64,000 nt of DNA. Source: an uncultured Stenotrophomonas sp. Lineage in GTDB: Bacteria; Pseudomonadota; Gammaproteobacteria; Xanthomonadales; Xanthomonadaceae. The stretch is taken from the NCBI GenBank assembly GCA_900078405.1, contig FLTS01000001.1, forward strand, positions 1,636,626 through 1,700,625. The letters are read 5' to 3'. Below the pieces are notes generated by a model. That model saw only the letters and a list, made by a program, of their open reading frames with translations, was not told the DNA's origin and did not search any database. Both the position numbers and the translations under genes were made by a program. Of this stretch, positions 48,572 through 58,896 are shown piece by piece; position 1 is the stretch's first letter; each line of letters begins with the position of its first letter.

Positions 48572-48591
48572 ATGCGGGGCAAGCCCCGCAT
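48572..48591. repeat. Perfect palindrome, ATGCGGGGC type
   Basis: ATGCGGGGC and its complement around AA, flanked by further GGGCTT/AAGCCC-like runs, between tkt and the symporter gene. It is the same family as 46323-46344. Confidence 0.6.
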
Positions 48592-48617
48592 CCTCGACCG
48601 TGCCGGGCCGCCGTCGC

Positions 48618-49898
48618 TCACTCCTCGTTTTCGCCGCGCGCGACCAGAGCGGTCAGGGCCAGGTCACCGGTGACGTTGAGCGCGGTGCGGCACATGTCCA
48701 GGAAGTGGTTGACGCCCAGGATCAGGCCGATGCCGACCGGGTTGACCCCAACCATCGCGCAGATCAGCGCCACCACCGGCAGCGAGCCGGACGGCACGCC
48801 GGCGGTACCGATGCCGCCGAGGATGCACACCACCATCACCATGAACTGCTGGCCGATGCTCAGGTCCACGCCGAAGAACTGCGCCAGGAAGATCACCGTC
48901 ACCCCCTCGAACAGCGCGGTGCCGTTCTGGTTGGCGGTGGCACCCACGGTCAGCACGAAGCGCGAGACCTTGCGCGGGAAACCCATCTGGTCGGCCACGC
49001 GCAGCGCGGTGGGCAGGGTGGCGTTGGACGAGGCGGTGGAGAACGCCATCAGCGTGGCTTCCTGGGTCTCGCGGAAGAAGCCCAGCGGCGAGCGCCCGGC
49101 CAGCCTCACCGCGATGCCGTAGCTGACGAACATGTGCAACGCCAGCGCCAGCACCACCACGCCGACGTAGGCGCCGAGCTTGACCAGCAGGCTGAAACCG
49201 AAGATCGCCGCCAGGTTGAACATGAAGCAGGCCACCGCATACGGCGCCAGGCGGATGACCAGGTTGATCAGGGTCATCGAGATCTCGAACAGGCCCTCGA
49301 TGCCACGGCGCAGGGTTTCCACCTTGTCCGCCGGCGACAGCACCATGCCGATGCCGAACATCAGCGCGAAGAACATCAGCGACAGGATCATGCCGTTGTC
49401 CGAGGCCGCGTGCATGACGTTGGACGGCACGATCGACAGCAGCATGTCCATGCCCTTGGGCTGGCTGCCGATGCCGGCCACGATCTCCTTGCTGCGCTCG
49501 GCGTTGTCGGCCAGCAGCTGCGCGGCGGTGCCCGGGTCCACGCCGGCACCGGGCTTGAGCAGGTTGACCAGCAGCAGGCCGATCAGCACCGCCACGCCCG
49601 ACAGCACCACGGTGAAGGCCAGCGACCTCCAGCCGATGCGGCCCAGCGAGCGGATGTCGCCCATCTCCGACACGCCCATCACCAGCGCCGAGAAGATCAA
49701 CGGCACGATCAGCATGAAGATCAGGTTGAGGAACAACCCCGAAACCGGGTTGGTCAGGTAAGTGGTGACCAGGTGCACCCAGTCCGCGCCGGGGCTGGTC
49801 ATATGCACGATCAGGCCGAACAGCAGGCCGATGCCGAAGCCGATGCCGATCTTCCAATGGAACGGCATGCCAGCCGGGGTCGTCGCTGCGTTGGTCAT
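48618..49898 (-). CDS. Dicarboxylate/amino acid:cation symporter (DAACS family)
   Basis: The 426-residue transporter resembles GltP/DctA/SstT proteins that import dicarboxylates or acidic or neutral amino acids with sodium or protons. Helical-hairpin signatures are FSTASSNATLPTALRV (HP1, serine-rich), GATANQNGTALFEGVTV (TM7 NxNGT motif) and GGIGTAGVPSGSLPVV (HP2). Eight transmembrane segments fit the family. The substrate cannot be assigned with certainty. Confidence 0.92.
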   Translation of the reverse strand: MTNAATTPAGMPFHWKIGIGFGIGLLFGLIVHMTSPGADWVHLVTTYLTNPVSGLFLNLIFMLIVPLIFSALVMGVSEMGDIRSLGRIGWRSLAFTVVLSGVAVLIGLLLVNLLKPGAGVDPGTAAQLLADNAERSKEIVAGIGSQPKGMDMLLSIVPSNVMHAASDNGMILSLMFFALMFGIGMVLSPADKVETLRRGIEGLFEISMTLINLVIRLAPYAVACFMFNLAAIFGFSLLVKLGAYVGVVVLALALHMFVSYGIAVRLAGRSPLGFFRETQEATLMAFSTASSNATLPTALRVADQMGFPRKVSRFVLTVGATANQNGTALFEGVTVIFLAQFFGVDLSIGQQFMVMVVCILGGIGTAGVPSGSLPVVALICAMVGVNPVGIGLILGVNHFLDMCRTALNVTGDLALTALVARGENEE

Positions 49899-50050
49899 GC
49901 GGGTACTTCCTTTGCAGAGAAGCGGCGAAGCTTAGCAGAGGGGTTTTCCGGCCCGACCCTGCCATCGGTTCATGCCTGCCGGGCCGTCATTGGCCCGCAC
50001 CGCAGGCGTTCCCGCCCCGCTCGGGCGGCGGCAGTCAGCACCGTGGCCGG

Positions 50051-51718
50051 TTAGCGGCCCCCCGGATACAGGGGCGCCAGCACCGGCGCTTGCGGCGTTG
50101 CGGTGCCGCGCCAGCGCGGCCCGCCGCGGAACGCCTCGCGCAAGCATTCGCGCGCCTGCGCCAGGTCGTCCCCCCCGCCCCAGCGGGCGCACTGCATGCG
50201 CTCCAGTGCCTGCCGCTGGGTCGGGTCATCGAGACGGGCGACCACCTCGTCCACGCTGCCGACCCCCGCCATCCCGGCGAGAATGCGGACGATCTCGTCC
50301 AGTGCACCGATATCCAGCGCGCGACGCAGGTCGGCCAGCGCGTGGCGCCCCTTGGGCAGCGGCACGGCTGCCCTCTCGGCCGGCGCCGCGACCGGGTGCC
50401 GTCGCGACAGGCCCCACAGCAACGTGACCAGCCACAACAGGGCGAAGCCGGCGGCCAGGCCCGGCCACAACCATGATGGTCGCGCCGGCACGGCCACCGC
50501 CACGGCATCGCCACCGGCCACCGGCGTCGCCGCCGATGGTTGCGCCAGCGGCGGCGGCGCGGCGACCGTACTGCCCGGCGCCACCTGCAGCTCCAGCGCC
50601 GGCAGGCTGGCCACGCGCTCCTGCCCGGTGGCCACGTCCCACCAGCGCAGGCGGATGCCGGGCACGCGCAGCGCCCCCGGCTGGCGCGGCACGATGGCGT
50701 AGCGCCGGGTCAGCGTCAGCTGCGGGCTGGCACCGTCGAAACGTTCGTCATACTGCACCGGCTCGGCGAACACCTGCGCCGCATCGCCCAGCGACGGCAC
50801 CGGCAGATCCGGGAACTGCGCCCGCGTGGCGCCCACCGCACGTGCTTCCACCTCCAGCGTCAGCGCCTCGCCGGCCCGTGCCGCCTGCGGCCGGGTCAGG
50901 TAGCGCAGCTGCAGTTCCTTCAGGGGTAGCCACGGTTGCGGCGCCGCGTCCGGCAGCGGCCGGACCTGCAGGGTCTGGTCCGGCGCACGGGCGCTGAGCC
51001 GGCCATTGTCGCGGCCGAAGAAATCGCCGAACAGGCCGCCCACGCCACGGCCGCTGAAACGGGCGCCGGCCAGTTGCAGCGGCCCGCTGCGCTCGGGCAC
51101 CAGCAGGAAGCGCCGCTCGACCACGTTGTAATGGCGCCCGCCGATCTCGCGCACGAAACTGCGGTCATTGCCAACGCGCTGCAGCGACGCGTTGGCCGGC
51201 GTGTCCAGGTCCAGCTCGCCGGAAGCCAGCTGCGCGGCGTAATACAGCCGTACCACCACGCCCACGCTCTGCTGCACGTAGGGATGGGCGTCGTCCACCT
51301 CGGTTTCGACGAAGGCCGGCGCATTGCCGTCACGCCCGGCCACCGGCGCGTCCTGCACCGTCAGCCGCAACGGTGCGGTGGCCTGCGCGCCCACGCGCAA
51401 TGCCGGTACTTCCAGCACACCGCCGCGGCGCGGGGTGAGGACGACACCGAACAGGGCGATGTTGCCGACGCGGCCATTGGCCATGCGCACCTGCCGCCCG
51501 CTGCTGCGCTCGCCGAGGATGAAATCGGCCTGCAACGGTGCGTAATCCGGCTCCGCGCCGGGCTGGTCGGTTTCGATGTTCAGGGTGACGCTGTCGCCCG
51601 CGTCGATCCGGTCGCGGTCCAGCCACGCGCGTGGCTGCGCCAGCGCGGTGCCCGCACACAGCAGCAGCCATGCCAGCAGCAGGTAACGCGCGCCGGTGCG
51701 CATGTCGTGCCCGTTCAT
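50051..51718 (-). CDS. batD: BatD-like membrane protein
   Basis: The 555-residue protein has a signal peptide (YLLLAWLLLCAGTALA), several immunoglobulin-like beta domains (AWLDRDRIDAGDSVTLNIET is the BatD/Oxygen-tolerance start), a transmembrane helix (LWPGLAAGFALLWLVTLLWG) and a short C-terminal cytoplasmic region. BatD proteins are exposed to the periplasm and work with the Bat VWA proteins in stress or aerotolerance, by analogy with Bacteroides. ATG 51718 overlaps batBC by four bases. It is the last gene of the operon. Confidence 0.85.
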   Translation of the reverse strand: MNGHDMRTGARYLLLAWLLLCAGTALAQPRAWLDRDRIDAGDSVTLNIETDQPGAEPDYAPLQADFILGERSSGRQVRMANGRVGNIALFGVVLTPRRGGVLEVPALRVGAQATAPLRLTVQDAPVAGRDGNAPAFVETEVDDAHPYVQQSVGVVVRLYYAAQLASGELDLDTPANASLQRVGNDRSFVREIGGRHYNVVERRFLLVPERSGPLQLAGARFSGRGVGGLFGDFFGRDNGRLSARAPDQTLQVRPLPDAAPQPWLPLKELQLRYLTRPQAARAGEALTLEVEARAVGATRAQFPDLPVPSLGDAAQVFAEPVQYDERFDGASPQLTLTRRYAIVPRQPGALRVPGIRLRWWDVATGQERVASLPALELQVAPGSTVAAPPPLAQPSAATPVAGGDAVAVAVPARPSWLWPGLAAGFALLWLVTLLWGLSRRHPVAAPAERAAVPLPKGRHALADLRRALDIGALDEIVRILAGMAGVGSVDEVVARLDDPTQRQALERMQCARWGGGDDLAQARECLREAFRGGPRWRGTATPQAPVLAPLYPGGR

Positions 51719-53493
51719 CGTCCTTCCCGCCTGCGTCGTTCGTGTTCGAGCTGGAATTTCGCCTTCAGCAGCGCGCCCGGCTCGTCGGGCACGCGCTGCA
51801 TCCATGCTTCAACCGCCTGCCGCCGCTCGCGCTCCTGAGGGTCCATCGCCGCCTGCGCGGCGCGGGCATCGGCCGGCTCGTCGGCGCCCGCGCGCTCCTG
51901 CTGCTGGCGCATCGCTTCAGCCATGCGCTGGCGCTGGGCCTGGTCGGCCTGCTGCTGTTTGCCGGGGTCTTCCGTCTGCGGCGGCTGTCCAGTATCTGGT
52001 GCGGGCTGCCGGCCATCGCGGCCCTTGTCCTGCGCATCCGGGCTTTGCGACTTTTCCTGCTGGCCCGATTGCGGCTGGCCTTGTGGTGGCTGCCGGTCAT
52101 CCTGCCGCGATGGATCGTCTCTGCCCTGCGAATCCTTGCCCGGTTGCGGCTTGGACGGAGCCTGCTGCCCGCTGCCCTGCTTGCCATCGGGTTGCTGTTG
52201 ACGCTTGCGCGCGGCATCGACCACGGCGCGGTTGGCCAGCGCGTCGGCCATGCCCGGTTGCAGCCGCAGCGCATGGTCGTAGGCGGCAATCGCTTCGTCG
52301 TACTGCCCCTGCTGCGCCAGTGCATTGCCGAGGTTGTACCAGCCCTGGTCGCTGTCGATGCCTTCGAAACGACGCTGCGCGGTGGCGAAATCGCCGCTGC
52401 GGTATGCCACCACTCCTTCGTCCAGTCTCTGGTGTTCGCGCTGGTCGGCGCGCTGCCACCAGCCGTCCTTTTCCGCGGCCTGCACCGGCAGCGCCAATGG
52501 CAGGGACAGGCACAGCAGCAGCATCGCCGCACCGCGCGCGGGCCGGCGGAAGGCGAGCAGGGCCAGCAGCAGCAGCGGCGGCAGCAGCCAGTAGCCTGCG
52601 TCCTGCCAACTGCGGCCGGCATTTTCATCGCGGCGCTGGTCGTTGCCGCTGCGCGCCTGCAATACGCCCAGCGCACGCAGGTCGGCATCGTCGGCGGTGA
52701 TGCGCGCATAGTTGCCGCCGCCAGCGGTTGCCAGTGCGTGCAGCGAGGCTTCGTCCAGCCGCGCCTGTTCGATGCGGCCATCGCGGCGGCGGTAGGCCGT
52801 GCCCTGCGGCGTGCCCAGCCCGATCACCGAAACCCGGTGACCGGCGGCGCGGATGCGAACCGCCTCGGCACTGGCGGCGGCGTCGGCCCGGTCGCTCAGC
52901 AGCAGGATGTCGCCATTGTGCACGCCAGCCTGTTGCAGCAGGCCGGCGGCCCATGCCAGCGCCCTGCCCGCATTCTGACCATCGGCCGGCATGATCTCCG
53001 GCGCCAGCGCGTCCAGGAACAATGCGACGTTGCCGGCATCGTCGGTGAGCGGGGCCACGGTGAAGGGGTCGCCGGCATAGACGACCAGCGCGACCTCGCC
53101 GCCCTTGCGTTCGCGCAGCAGCGTGGCCAGCTTGGCCCGCGCCTGCAGCAGCCGCGAGGGCGGCAGGTCGGTGGCGCTGCTGCGGCTGGACAGATCCAGC
53201 ACGATCACCAGTGGTGTCCGCGTTTCCCACAGTGGCTGTTCAACCTGCCGCCAGCTCGGCCCGGCCAGCGCCAGCACGGCCAGCGACAGGCCGGCGAGCA
53301 TGGCCAATTCGCCACCGACCCGGCGGCCGCGGCCGCCTTCCAGCAGGTGCGCGAGCAGATGGGGATCGACCGCAGCCTGCCAATCGGCGCGGCGCCGCTG
53401 CCGGTATGCGCCGACGGCCACCGCCACCGGCAACAGCAGCAAGGCCCACAGCCAGTGCGGACGCAGGAAATGCAGAGTGTCGAACAGGGTCAT
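51715..53493 (-). CDS. batB: BatB/BatC fusion: VWA protein with TPR domain
   Basis: The 592-residue protein starts with transmembrane helices (LRPHWLWALLLLPVAVAVGA and MLAGLSLAVLALAG), then a von Willebrand A domain (TPLVIVLDLSS...), a second membrane region (WLLPPLLLLALLAFRR and AAMLLLCLSLPLALPVQA), TPR repeats (WYNLGNALAQQGQYDEAIAA, YDHALRLQPGMADALANR) and a long Gln/Pro/Asp-rich tail. The VWA metal site is altered: DLSSR replaces DxSxS, so the fifth MIDAS position is Arg. It overlaps batA and batD by four bases each. BatB and BatC are separate in Bacteroides; fusion is common in gammaproteobacteria. Confidence 0.88.
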   Translation of the reverse strand: MTLFDTLHFLRPHWLWALLLLPVAVAVGAYRQRRRADWQAAVDPHLLAHLLEGGRGRRVGGELAMLAGLSLAVLALAGPSWRQVEQPLWETRTPLVIVLDLSSRSSATDLPPSRLLQARAKLATLLRERKGGEVALVVYAGDPFTVAPLTDDAGNVALFLDALAPEIMPADGQNAGRALAWAAGLLQQAGVHNGDILLLSDRADAAASAEAVRIRAAGHRVSVIGLGTPQGTAYRRRDGRIEQARLDEASLHALATAGGGNYARITADDADLRALGVLQARSGNDQRRDENAGRSWQDAGYWLLPPLLLLALLAFRRPARGAAMLLLCLSLPLALPVQAAEKDGWWQRADQREHQRLDEGVVAYRSGDFATAQRRFEGIDSDQGWYNLGNALAQQGQYDEAIAAYDHALRLQPGMADALANRAVVDAARKRQQQPDGKQGSGQQAPSKPQPGKDSQGRDDPSRQDDRQPPQGQPQSGQQEKSQSPDAQDKGRDGRQPAPDTGQPPQTEDPGKQQQADQAQRQRMAEAMRQQQERAGADEPADARAAQAAMDPQERERRQAVEAWMQRVPDEPGALLKAKFQLEHERRRREGR

Positions 53494-54488
53494 CGCCGCG
53501 GCTCCGGCCGGATCAGCGCGACCACGCCCAGCAGCAACGCCACCGCCAGCGGCCACGGGTAGCGCTCCAGCCACGGCCGCAGCGCGGGGCCGGCGCTCTC
53601 CACCGGTTCCAGCCGATCCAGTTCGGCATAGATGCCGGCCAGCTCGCCGGTATTGCGCGCGCGGAAGAAACGGCCGCCGGTCTCCCGGGCGATACGCGCC
53701 AGCGTGTCCTCGTCGATCGGGTCTTCGCTGCCGGGCAGCGTCATGCCGAACAGCGACAGCCCGCCACTGCCGCCGAAGGCGATGGTGTGCACGCGCACGC
53801 CTTCGGCCCTGGCCAGCTCGGCGGCCTTCAACGGCTCCAGCACGCCGGCGGTGTTGACGCCATCGGTGAGCAGGATCAGCACGCGCTGGCCCTCGGGCTG
53901 GTCGCGCAGGCGTTTGACCGCCAGCCCGATGGCATCGCCCAGCGCGGTCTCGCGCCCGGCCAGGCCGACCACGCTGTCGCGCAGTTGCTCGCGCACGCTG
54001 GCACGGTCGGCGGTGAGTGGCGTCAGCGCATAGGCACGCTGGCCGAACACCAGCAGGCCAATGCGGTCGCCTTCGCGGCGTTCGAGGAAATCGGCCAGCA
54101 CCGCCTTGGCGGCGGTGAGGCGGTCCACCACCCGCCCACCCAGTTGCATGTCGGCCTCGCTCATGCTGCCGGACAGGTCCACGGCCAGCATCATCTGCCG
54201 CGCCTGCCGCGGCGGTTCCACCGGTGCACCCGCCTGCTGCGGTCGCGCGGCCGCCGCGCACAGGGCGACCCATGCCAGCCACGACAACAGCATGCGCAGC
54301 GAAGGCCCGTGGCGTACCGTCATCCCCGTCTGCAGGCGCTCCGGCTCCCAAGGCACCCGCAACGCCGGCACAGCGCGCGCGGACAAAGGCCACCAACGCA
54401 TCAACAACGGCAATGGCAAGGCCAGCCACATCCACGGCCAGGCAAAGACCGGCAGCAGGCCCGACAGCAATTCGCGTGCACTGTCCAT
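53490..54488 (-). CDS. batA: BatA: VWA-domain membrane protein
   Basis: The 332-residue protein has an N-terminal helix (GLLPVFAWPWMWLALPLPLL), another near SLRMLLSWLAWVALC, a periplasm-facing VWA domain with intact MIDAS (AVDLSGSMSEADM) and a C-terminal helix (WPLAVALLLGVVALIRPE). It should bind a divalent metal and a partner protein, unlike its neighbour BatB. It overlaps DUF4381 (TGATG) and batBC (four bases). Confidence 0.9.
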   Translation of the reverse strand: MDSARELLSGLLPVFAWPWMWLALPLPLLMRWWPLSARAVPALRVPWEPERLQTGMTVRHGPSLRMLLSWLAWVALCAAAARPQQAGAPVEPPRQARQMMLAVDLSGSMSEADMQLGGRVVDRLTAAKAVLADFLERREGDRIGLLVFGQRAYALTPLTADRASVREQLRDSVVGLAGRETALGDAIGLAVKRLRDQPEGQRVLILLTDGVNTAGVLEPLKAAELARAEGVRVHTIAFGGSGGLSLFGMTLPGSEDPIDEDTLARIARETGGRFFRARNTGELAGIYAELDRLEPVESAGPALRPWLERYPWPLAVALLLGVVALIRPEPRR

Positions 54489-54940
54489 CAACGCCGCGCC
54501 TCCATCAGTGCGAGGAAGCGGGTGCGCGCCAGTTCGCACAGCCGTACCGCCAGCTCCGCATCCACGTCGCGACGATAACCACCATCGAGCAGCAGGCGGC
54601 CCTCGCCTTCGCTGAAGGTCTGGCCTTGCCTGCCATCGAGAAAGCGCAGCCATTGCTCGCCCTGCAGGTGCACCGCCTGTGGCGCGGAACGGCGCGCCGC
54701 ACGGCGCAACAGCTCCGAAGCGGCGGCAATCCGCGCAGCCGGCGTGTCCGTGGCATCCAGTGCCGCGTCGAACAGCGCCAGCCAGCGCTGGCGGCGACGC
54801 CGGCGCCGCCCCCGGAGCAATGCCAGCAGCAGCAACGCCACGGCAATGGCCGCCGCCAGCAGCCACCAGCCCGGCGCCGGCGGCCACCAGCCCGGCGCGG
54901 CCGGCAGGTGCACGTCCCGCAGCGGCAGTGGCGCGCTCAC
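54488..54940 (-). CDS. DUF4381 family membrane protein
   Basis: The 150-residue product starts at GTG 54940, overlapping the DUF58 gene stop by four bases. It contains LPLRDVHLPAAPGWW (DUF4381 opening), one transmembrane helix (LLAAAIAVALLLLALL), a basic stretch (RGRRRRRRQRW) and a helical cytoplasmic domain. A 21-bp tandem duplication in the DNA repeats the APGWWPP unit before the membrane helix. The family always lies inside moxR/bat operons; its molecular role is unknown. Confidence 0.82.
   Translation of the reverse strand: MSAPLPLRDVHLPAAPGWWPPAPGWWLLAAAIAVALLLLALLRGRRRRRRQRWLALFDAALDATDTPAARIAAASELLRRAARRSAPQAVHLQGEQWLRFLDGRQGQTFSEGEGRLLLDGGYRRDVDAELAVRLCELARTRFLALMEARR
54862..54898. 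repeat. 21-bp in-frame tandem duplication in the DUF4381 gene
   Basis: GCCACCAGCCCGGCGC occurs at 54862-54877 and again at 54883-54898, exactly 21 bp apart. It duplicates seven codons without shifting the frame. Confidence 0.75.
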
Positions 54941-55886
54941 CTGTTTCCCCGTTGCACGCCAGCCGCCAGCCATGCATCGCTGGCGTCATCGCTGGACAGC
55001 ACCTGCACCTGGATGCGCCGGCCCGGCAGGCTGCGGCACAACGCCTCGACCGGTACAACGAAAGCGGCATCCCAGGCCTCACGCGCGGACGTGGCAGCAA
55101 GGTCCAGCTCCATTCGGCCACGCGGCGTGGACAGCGGCAACACGCAGTCCGGCGGCTCCAGTTCCAGCGGGTCGACCAGCAGCAGCAGGCGCACGTCCAC
55201 ATGCATCGACAACGCCGACCAGACAGCCGGCGCGACGGCCAGCGCACTGGCCGGGTCGGCCAGCACCAGCGCACGCGCCCCCGGGTGCAGCAAGCGCGCG
55301 GCCTGCTCCAGCGCCGCCTGCAACCCACTACCGCTGGCCGGCGGCGGCGCGCGGTACCAGCGCGCCAGCGCGTCGAGCACGCGCAGGACCCCGCGCGTTC
55401 CACCCGCCGGTGGCACCAGCGCACCCTGCCCGCCATCGCACAATGCCCCCACCCGGTCGCCATCGCGCAATGCCGACCACGCCGCCACCGCCCCGGCGCG
55501 TGCGGCCTGCACCGACTTGAAGCGCACGCGGGTGCCGAAATACAGCGCCGGCGCGGTGTCGGCCACGATCAGGCTGACCCGCTCGCGCTCGCTCTGGAAG
55601 GTCTTGGTGTGGGTAAAACCGGTACGGGCGCTGAGTTTCCAGTCGATATGCCGGGCATCGTCGCCGGCCACGTACTCGCGCGACTCGGCGTACTCCATGC
55701 CACGCCCGCGCTGGACCGCCACGGCGCGGCCAACCATGCCACGACGGCCACGCCGCGGCTCGTTGCCGCGCAATGCCAAGCGACGCAGCGCGATCAGTTC
55801 AGACAACGCGGGCACGAAGCCGTCGGAAGCAGGAAATGGGGAGCCGTGAACCGCCGGCTCACCGGATACCGCCGTTCCCCGCTTCA

Positions 55887-55887
<1 letters not shown>
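54937..55887 (-). CDS. DUF58 domain protein of the MoxR/Bat operon
   Basis: The 316-residue protein shows the DUF58 signature EYAESREYVAGDDARHIDWK followed by LSARTGFTHTKTFQSERERV, with a degenerate VWA-like fold behind it. DUF58 proteins accompany MoxR ATPases and are thought to link them to the VWA proteins. ATG 55887 overlaps the moxR stop (TGATG). The usual N-terminal membrane helices of long DUF58 proteins are absent, which is normal for this Bat-type subgroup. Confidence 0.9.
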
Positions 55888-56897
<1,010 letters not shown>

Positions 56898-56951
56898 GGC
56901 CGCAGTTTGACCGATCCACCGTCAAATGGTTCACCGCTCCGGCGGGCAATG

Positions 56952-56979
56952 CAAAGGGCCGCCTTGCGGCGGCCCTTTG
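56952..56979. terminator. Terminator after pilQ
   Basis: CAAAGGGCCGCC pairs perfectly with GGCGGCCCTTTG around a TTGC loop, 20 bases after the pilQ stop. The T-run is short, so it may also be a processing hairpin. Confidence 0.7.
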
Positions 56980-56999
56980 TGGACAACATGCAGCCCGGC

Positions 57000-58877
57000 T
57001 CAGTTCGGCTTGGCCACACGCAGGATCTTCGGCGTCACGAACACCAGCAGCTCGGCCTTGTCCTTGCTGCGGCCACGCTTCTTGAACAGGTTGCCGAGGA
57101 ACGGGATGTCACCCAGGAACGGCACCTTGCTCACGCTGCTGCGATCGCTGAATTCGTAGACGCCACCGATCACCACGGTCTGCCCATCGTCGACCAGCAC
57201 CGCGGTATTGATCTCGCGGCGGTTGATGACCGGCACCGTGCCATAGCTGGTTACTTCCATGAACTCCTGCACCTCGTCCTTCTTCACGTTCATGTTCAGG
57301 AAGACACGGTTGTCCTGGGTGATGGTCGGAGTGACCTTCAGCTCCAGCACCACTTCCTTGAACTGCACGTTGGCCGTGGCCGCACCACCGGCGCCGCCGC
57401 CACCGGAGATGGTGACGTAGCCGATTTCCTTGCCCTGTTTGATCACGCCCTCGCGCTGGTTGGCGGTGACGATGCGCGGGTTGGAAACCACCTCGCCACG
57501 CCCCTCTTCCTGCATCGCCGACAGCTCCACGTCCAGCGAGAAGCCGCCACGCAGCAGGGTGTAGGCGATCGCACCCGGCGTACTGGTGGTGAAGGAACCG
57601 GCCGGCAGGCTCACGTTGAGCCCGCGATCGGTAATGGTGTTGCCGTTGTTGCCGAGGGTGCCGCCATAGGCATCGCCCCTGCCGGTATCCGGGTTCATGT
57701 TGTTGACGTTGACGCCGAACTTGGCACCCAGGTCACGCGCGAAGGTATCGGTCGCGATGACGATGCGCCCCTCGATCAGCACCTGGTCCACCGGACGGTC
57801 GATCACCGCGATCAGCTCGCGCATCTGCGCGATCTTCTTCGGGATGTCGCTGATCATCAGGGTGTTGGTGCGTTCGTCGGCCACAATCATGCCGCGCGAG
57901 GACAGGAAGCCGTTCTCGCGCTGCCCGCCGCTACCGCCCGAACCCCCACTGCTGTTGCCGATGCCTTTGGCCTCGGTCAGCGCTTTGAAGATCGCTTCGG
58001 CGTTGTGGTAATTGATCTGGATGTAGTCGGTGACCAGGTTCTCACGCTCTTCCAGCGCGATGCGGGCGTCTTCCTTGTCCTGTTCGAACTTGGCCAGCTC
58101 CGCCTGCGGCGCCACCCAGATCACACCGCCCTCGCGGCGCTTGTCCAGGCCCTTGGCACGCAGCACGATGTCCAGCGCCTGATCCCACGGCACGTTGACC
58201 AGACGCAGGGTCACGCTGCCCTGCACGGTGTCCGAAGCCACCAGGTTCAGGCCCGACTCCTCGGCGACCAGCTGCAGCACCGTGCGCACCGGCACATCCT
58301 GGAAATTGAACGTCACCGGCTTGCCGCTGTAGCCGCGCGCGGCCACCGCTGCGGCGGCCTGTGCCACGGTCTTGGCGGTCACCGCGCCGGTGGCGGCCGG
58401 TTCGTGCCTTGGCACGATCTCCACCACGTACTCGTTGCCGGTCTGGTAGGCCAGCGACTCGAACGCGCCCTGCGTGCTGAGCACCAGCTGCGAGCCATGT
58501 CCGGAAGGCTTGGCATCGATGCGCTGCACCGGCGTGGCGAAGTCCACCACGTTGAGCGGACGCTGCAGCTCCGCCGGCAAGGTCGCATTGCCGACATCGA
58601 CCACGACGTCGTTGCCCTGCGTGCGCAGGTCGGGGCTCGCGCCCTGGCCGTCGAACTGCAGGATCAGGCGACCGGCACCATCGTCACCGCGCTTGAAGTC
58701 GACCTTGGTGACCGCCACCGTCGCCGCCGGCTGCACCACAGCGTCGGGGACGGTATCGGCCGCGAAGGCCACGAACGGAGAGCCGCAGGCCAGTGCCAGC
58801 GCAACTCCCAGTGCGCGGGCATGGACCATCGCTTGGCGCCGGGTGGGACGCAGGCTCAGGGCTTTGGAAAAAGTCAT
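57000..58877 (-). CDS. pilQ: Type IV pilus secretin
   Basis: The 625-residue outer-membrane secretin lets the pilus fibre exit. A signal peptide (ALGVALALACGSPFVAFA) is followed by an AMIN domain (about residues 55-130), secretin N1/N0 domains (GKPVTFNFQDVPVRTVLQLV) and the secretin core with VEGRIVIATDTFARDLG-like and VPVINRREINTAVLVDDGQT motifs, ending near FVTPKIL. A glycine/serine-rich linker (SSGGSGGSGGQ) lies near residue 325. It is the last gene of pilMNOPQ. Confidence 0.96.
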   Translation of the reverse strand: MTFSKALSLRPTRRQAMVHARALGVALALACGSPFVAFAADTVPDAVVQPAATVAVTKVDFKRGDDGAGRLILQFDGQGASPDLRTQGNDVVVDVGNATLPAELQRPLNVVDFATPVQRIDAKPSGHGSQLVLSTQGAFESLAYQTGNEYVVEIVPRHEPAATGAVTAKTVAQAAAAVAARGYSGKPVTFNFQDVPVRTVLQLVAEESGLNLVASDTVQGSVTLRLVNVPWDQALDIVLRAKGLDKRREGGVIWVAPQAELAKFEQDKEDARIALEERENLVTDYIQINYHNAEAIFKALTEAKGIGNSSGGSGGSGGQRENGFLSSRGMIVADERTNTLMISDIPKKIAQMRELIAVIDRPVDQVLIEGRIVIATDTFARDLGAKFGVNVNNMNPDTGRGDAYGGTLGNNGNTITDRGLNVSLPAGSFTTSTPGAIAYTLLRGGFSLDVELSAMQEEGRGEVVSNPRIVTANQREGVIKQGKEIGYVTISGGGGAGGAATANVQFKEVVLELKVTPTITQDNRVFLNMNVKKDEVQEFMEVTSYGTVPVINRREINTAVLVDDGQTVVIGGVYEFSDRSSVSKVPFLGDIPFLGNLFKKRGRSKDKAELLVFVTPKILRVAKPN

Positions 58878-58896
58878 CGTGCTATCCCCTAATCAA

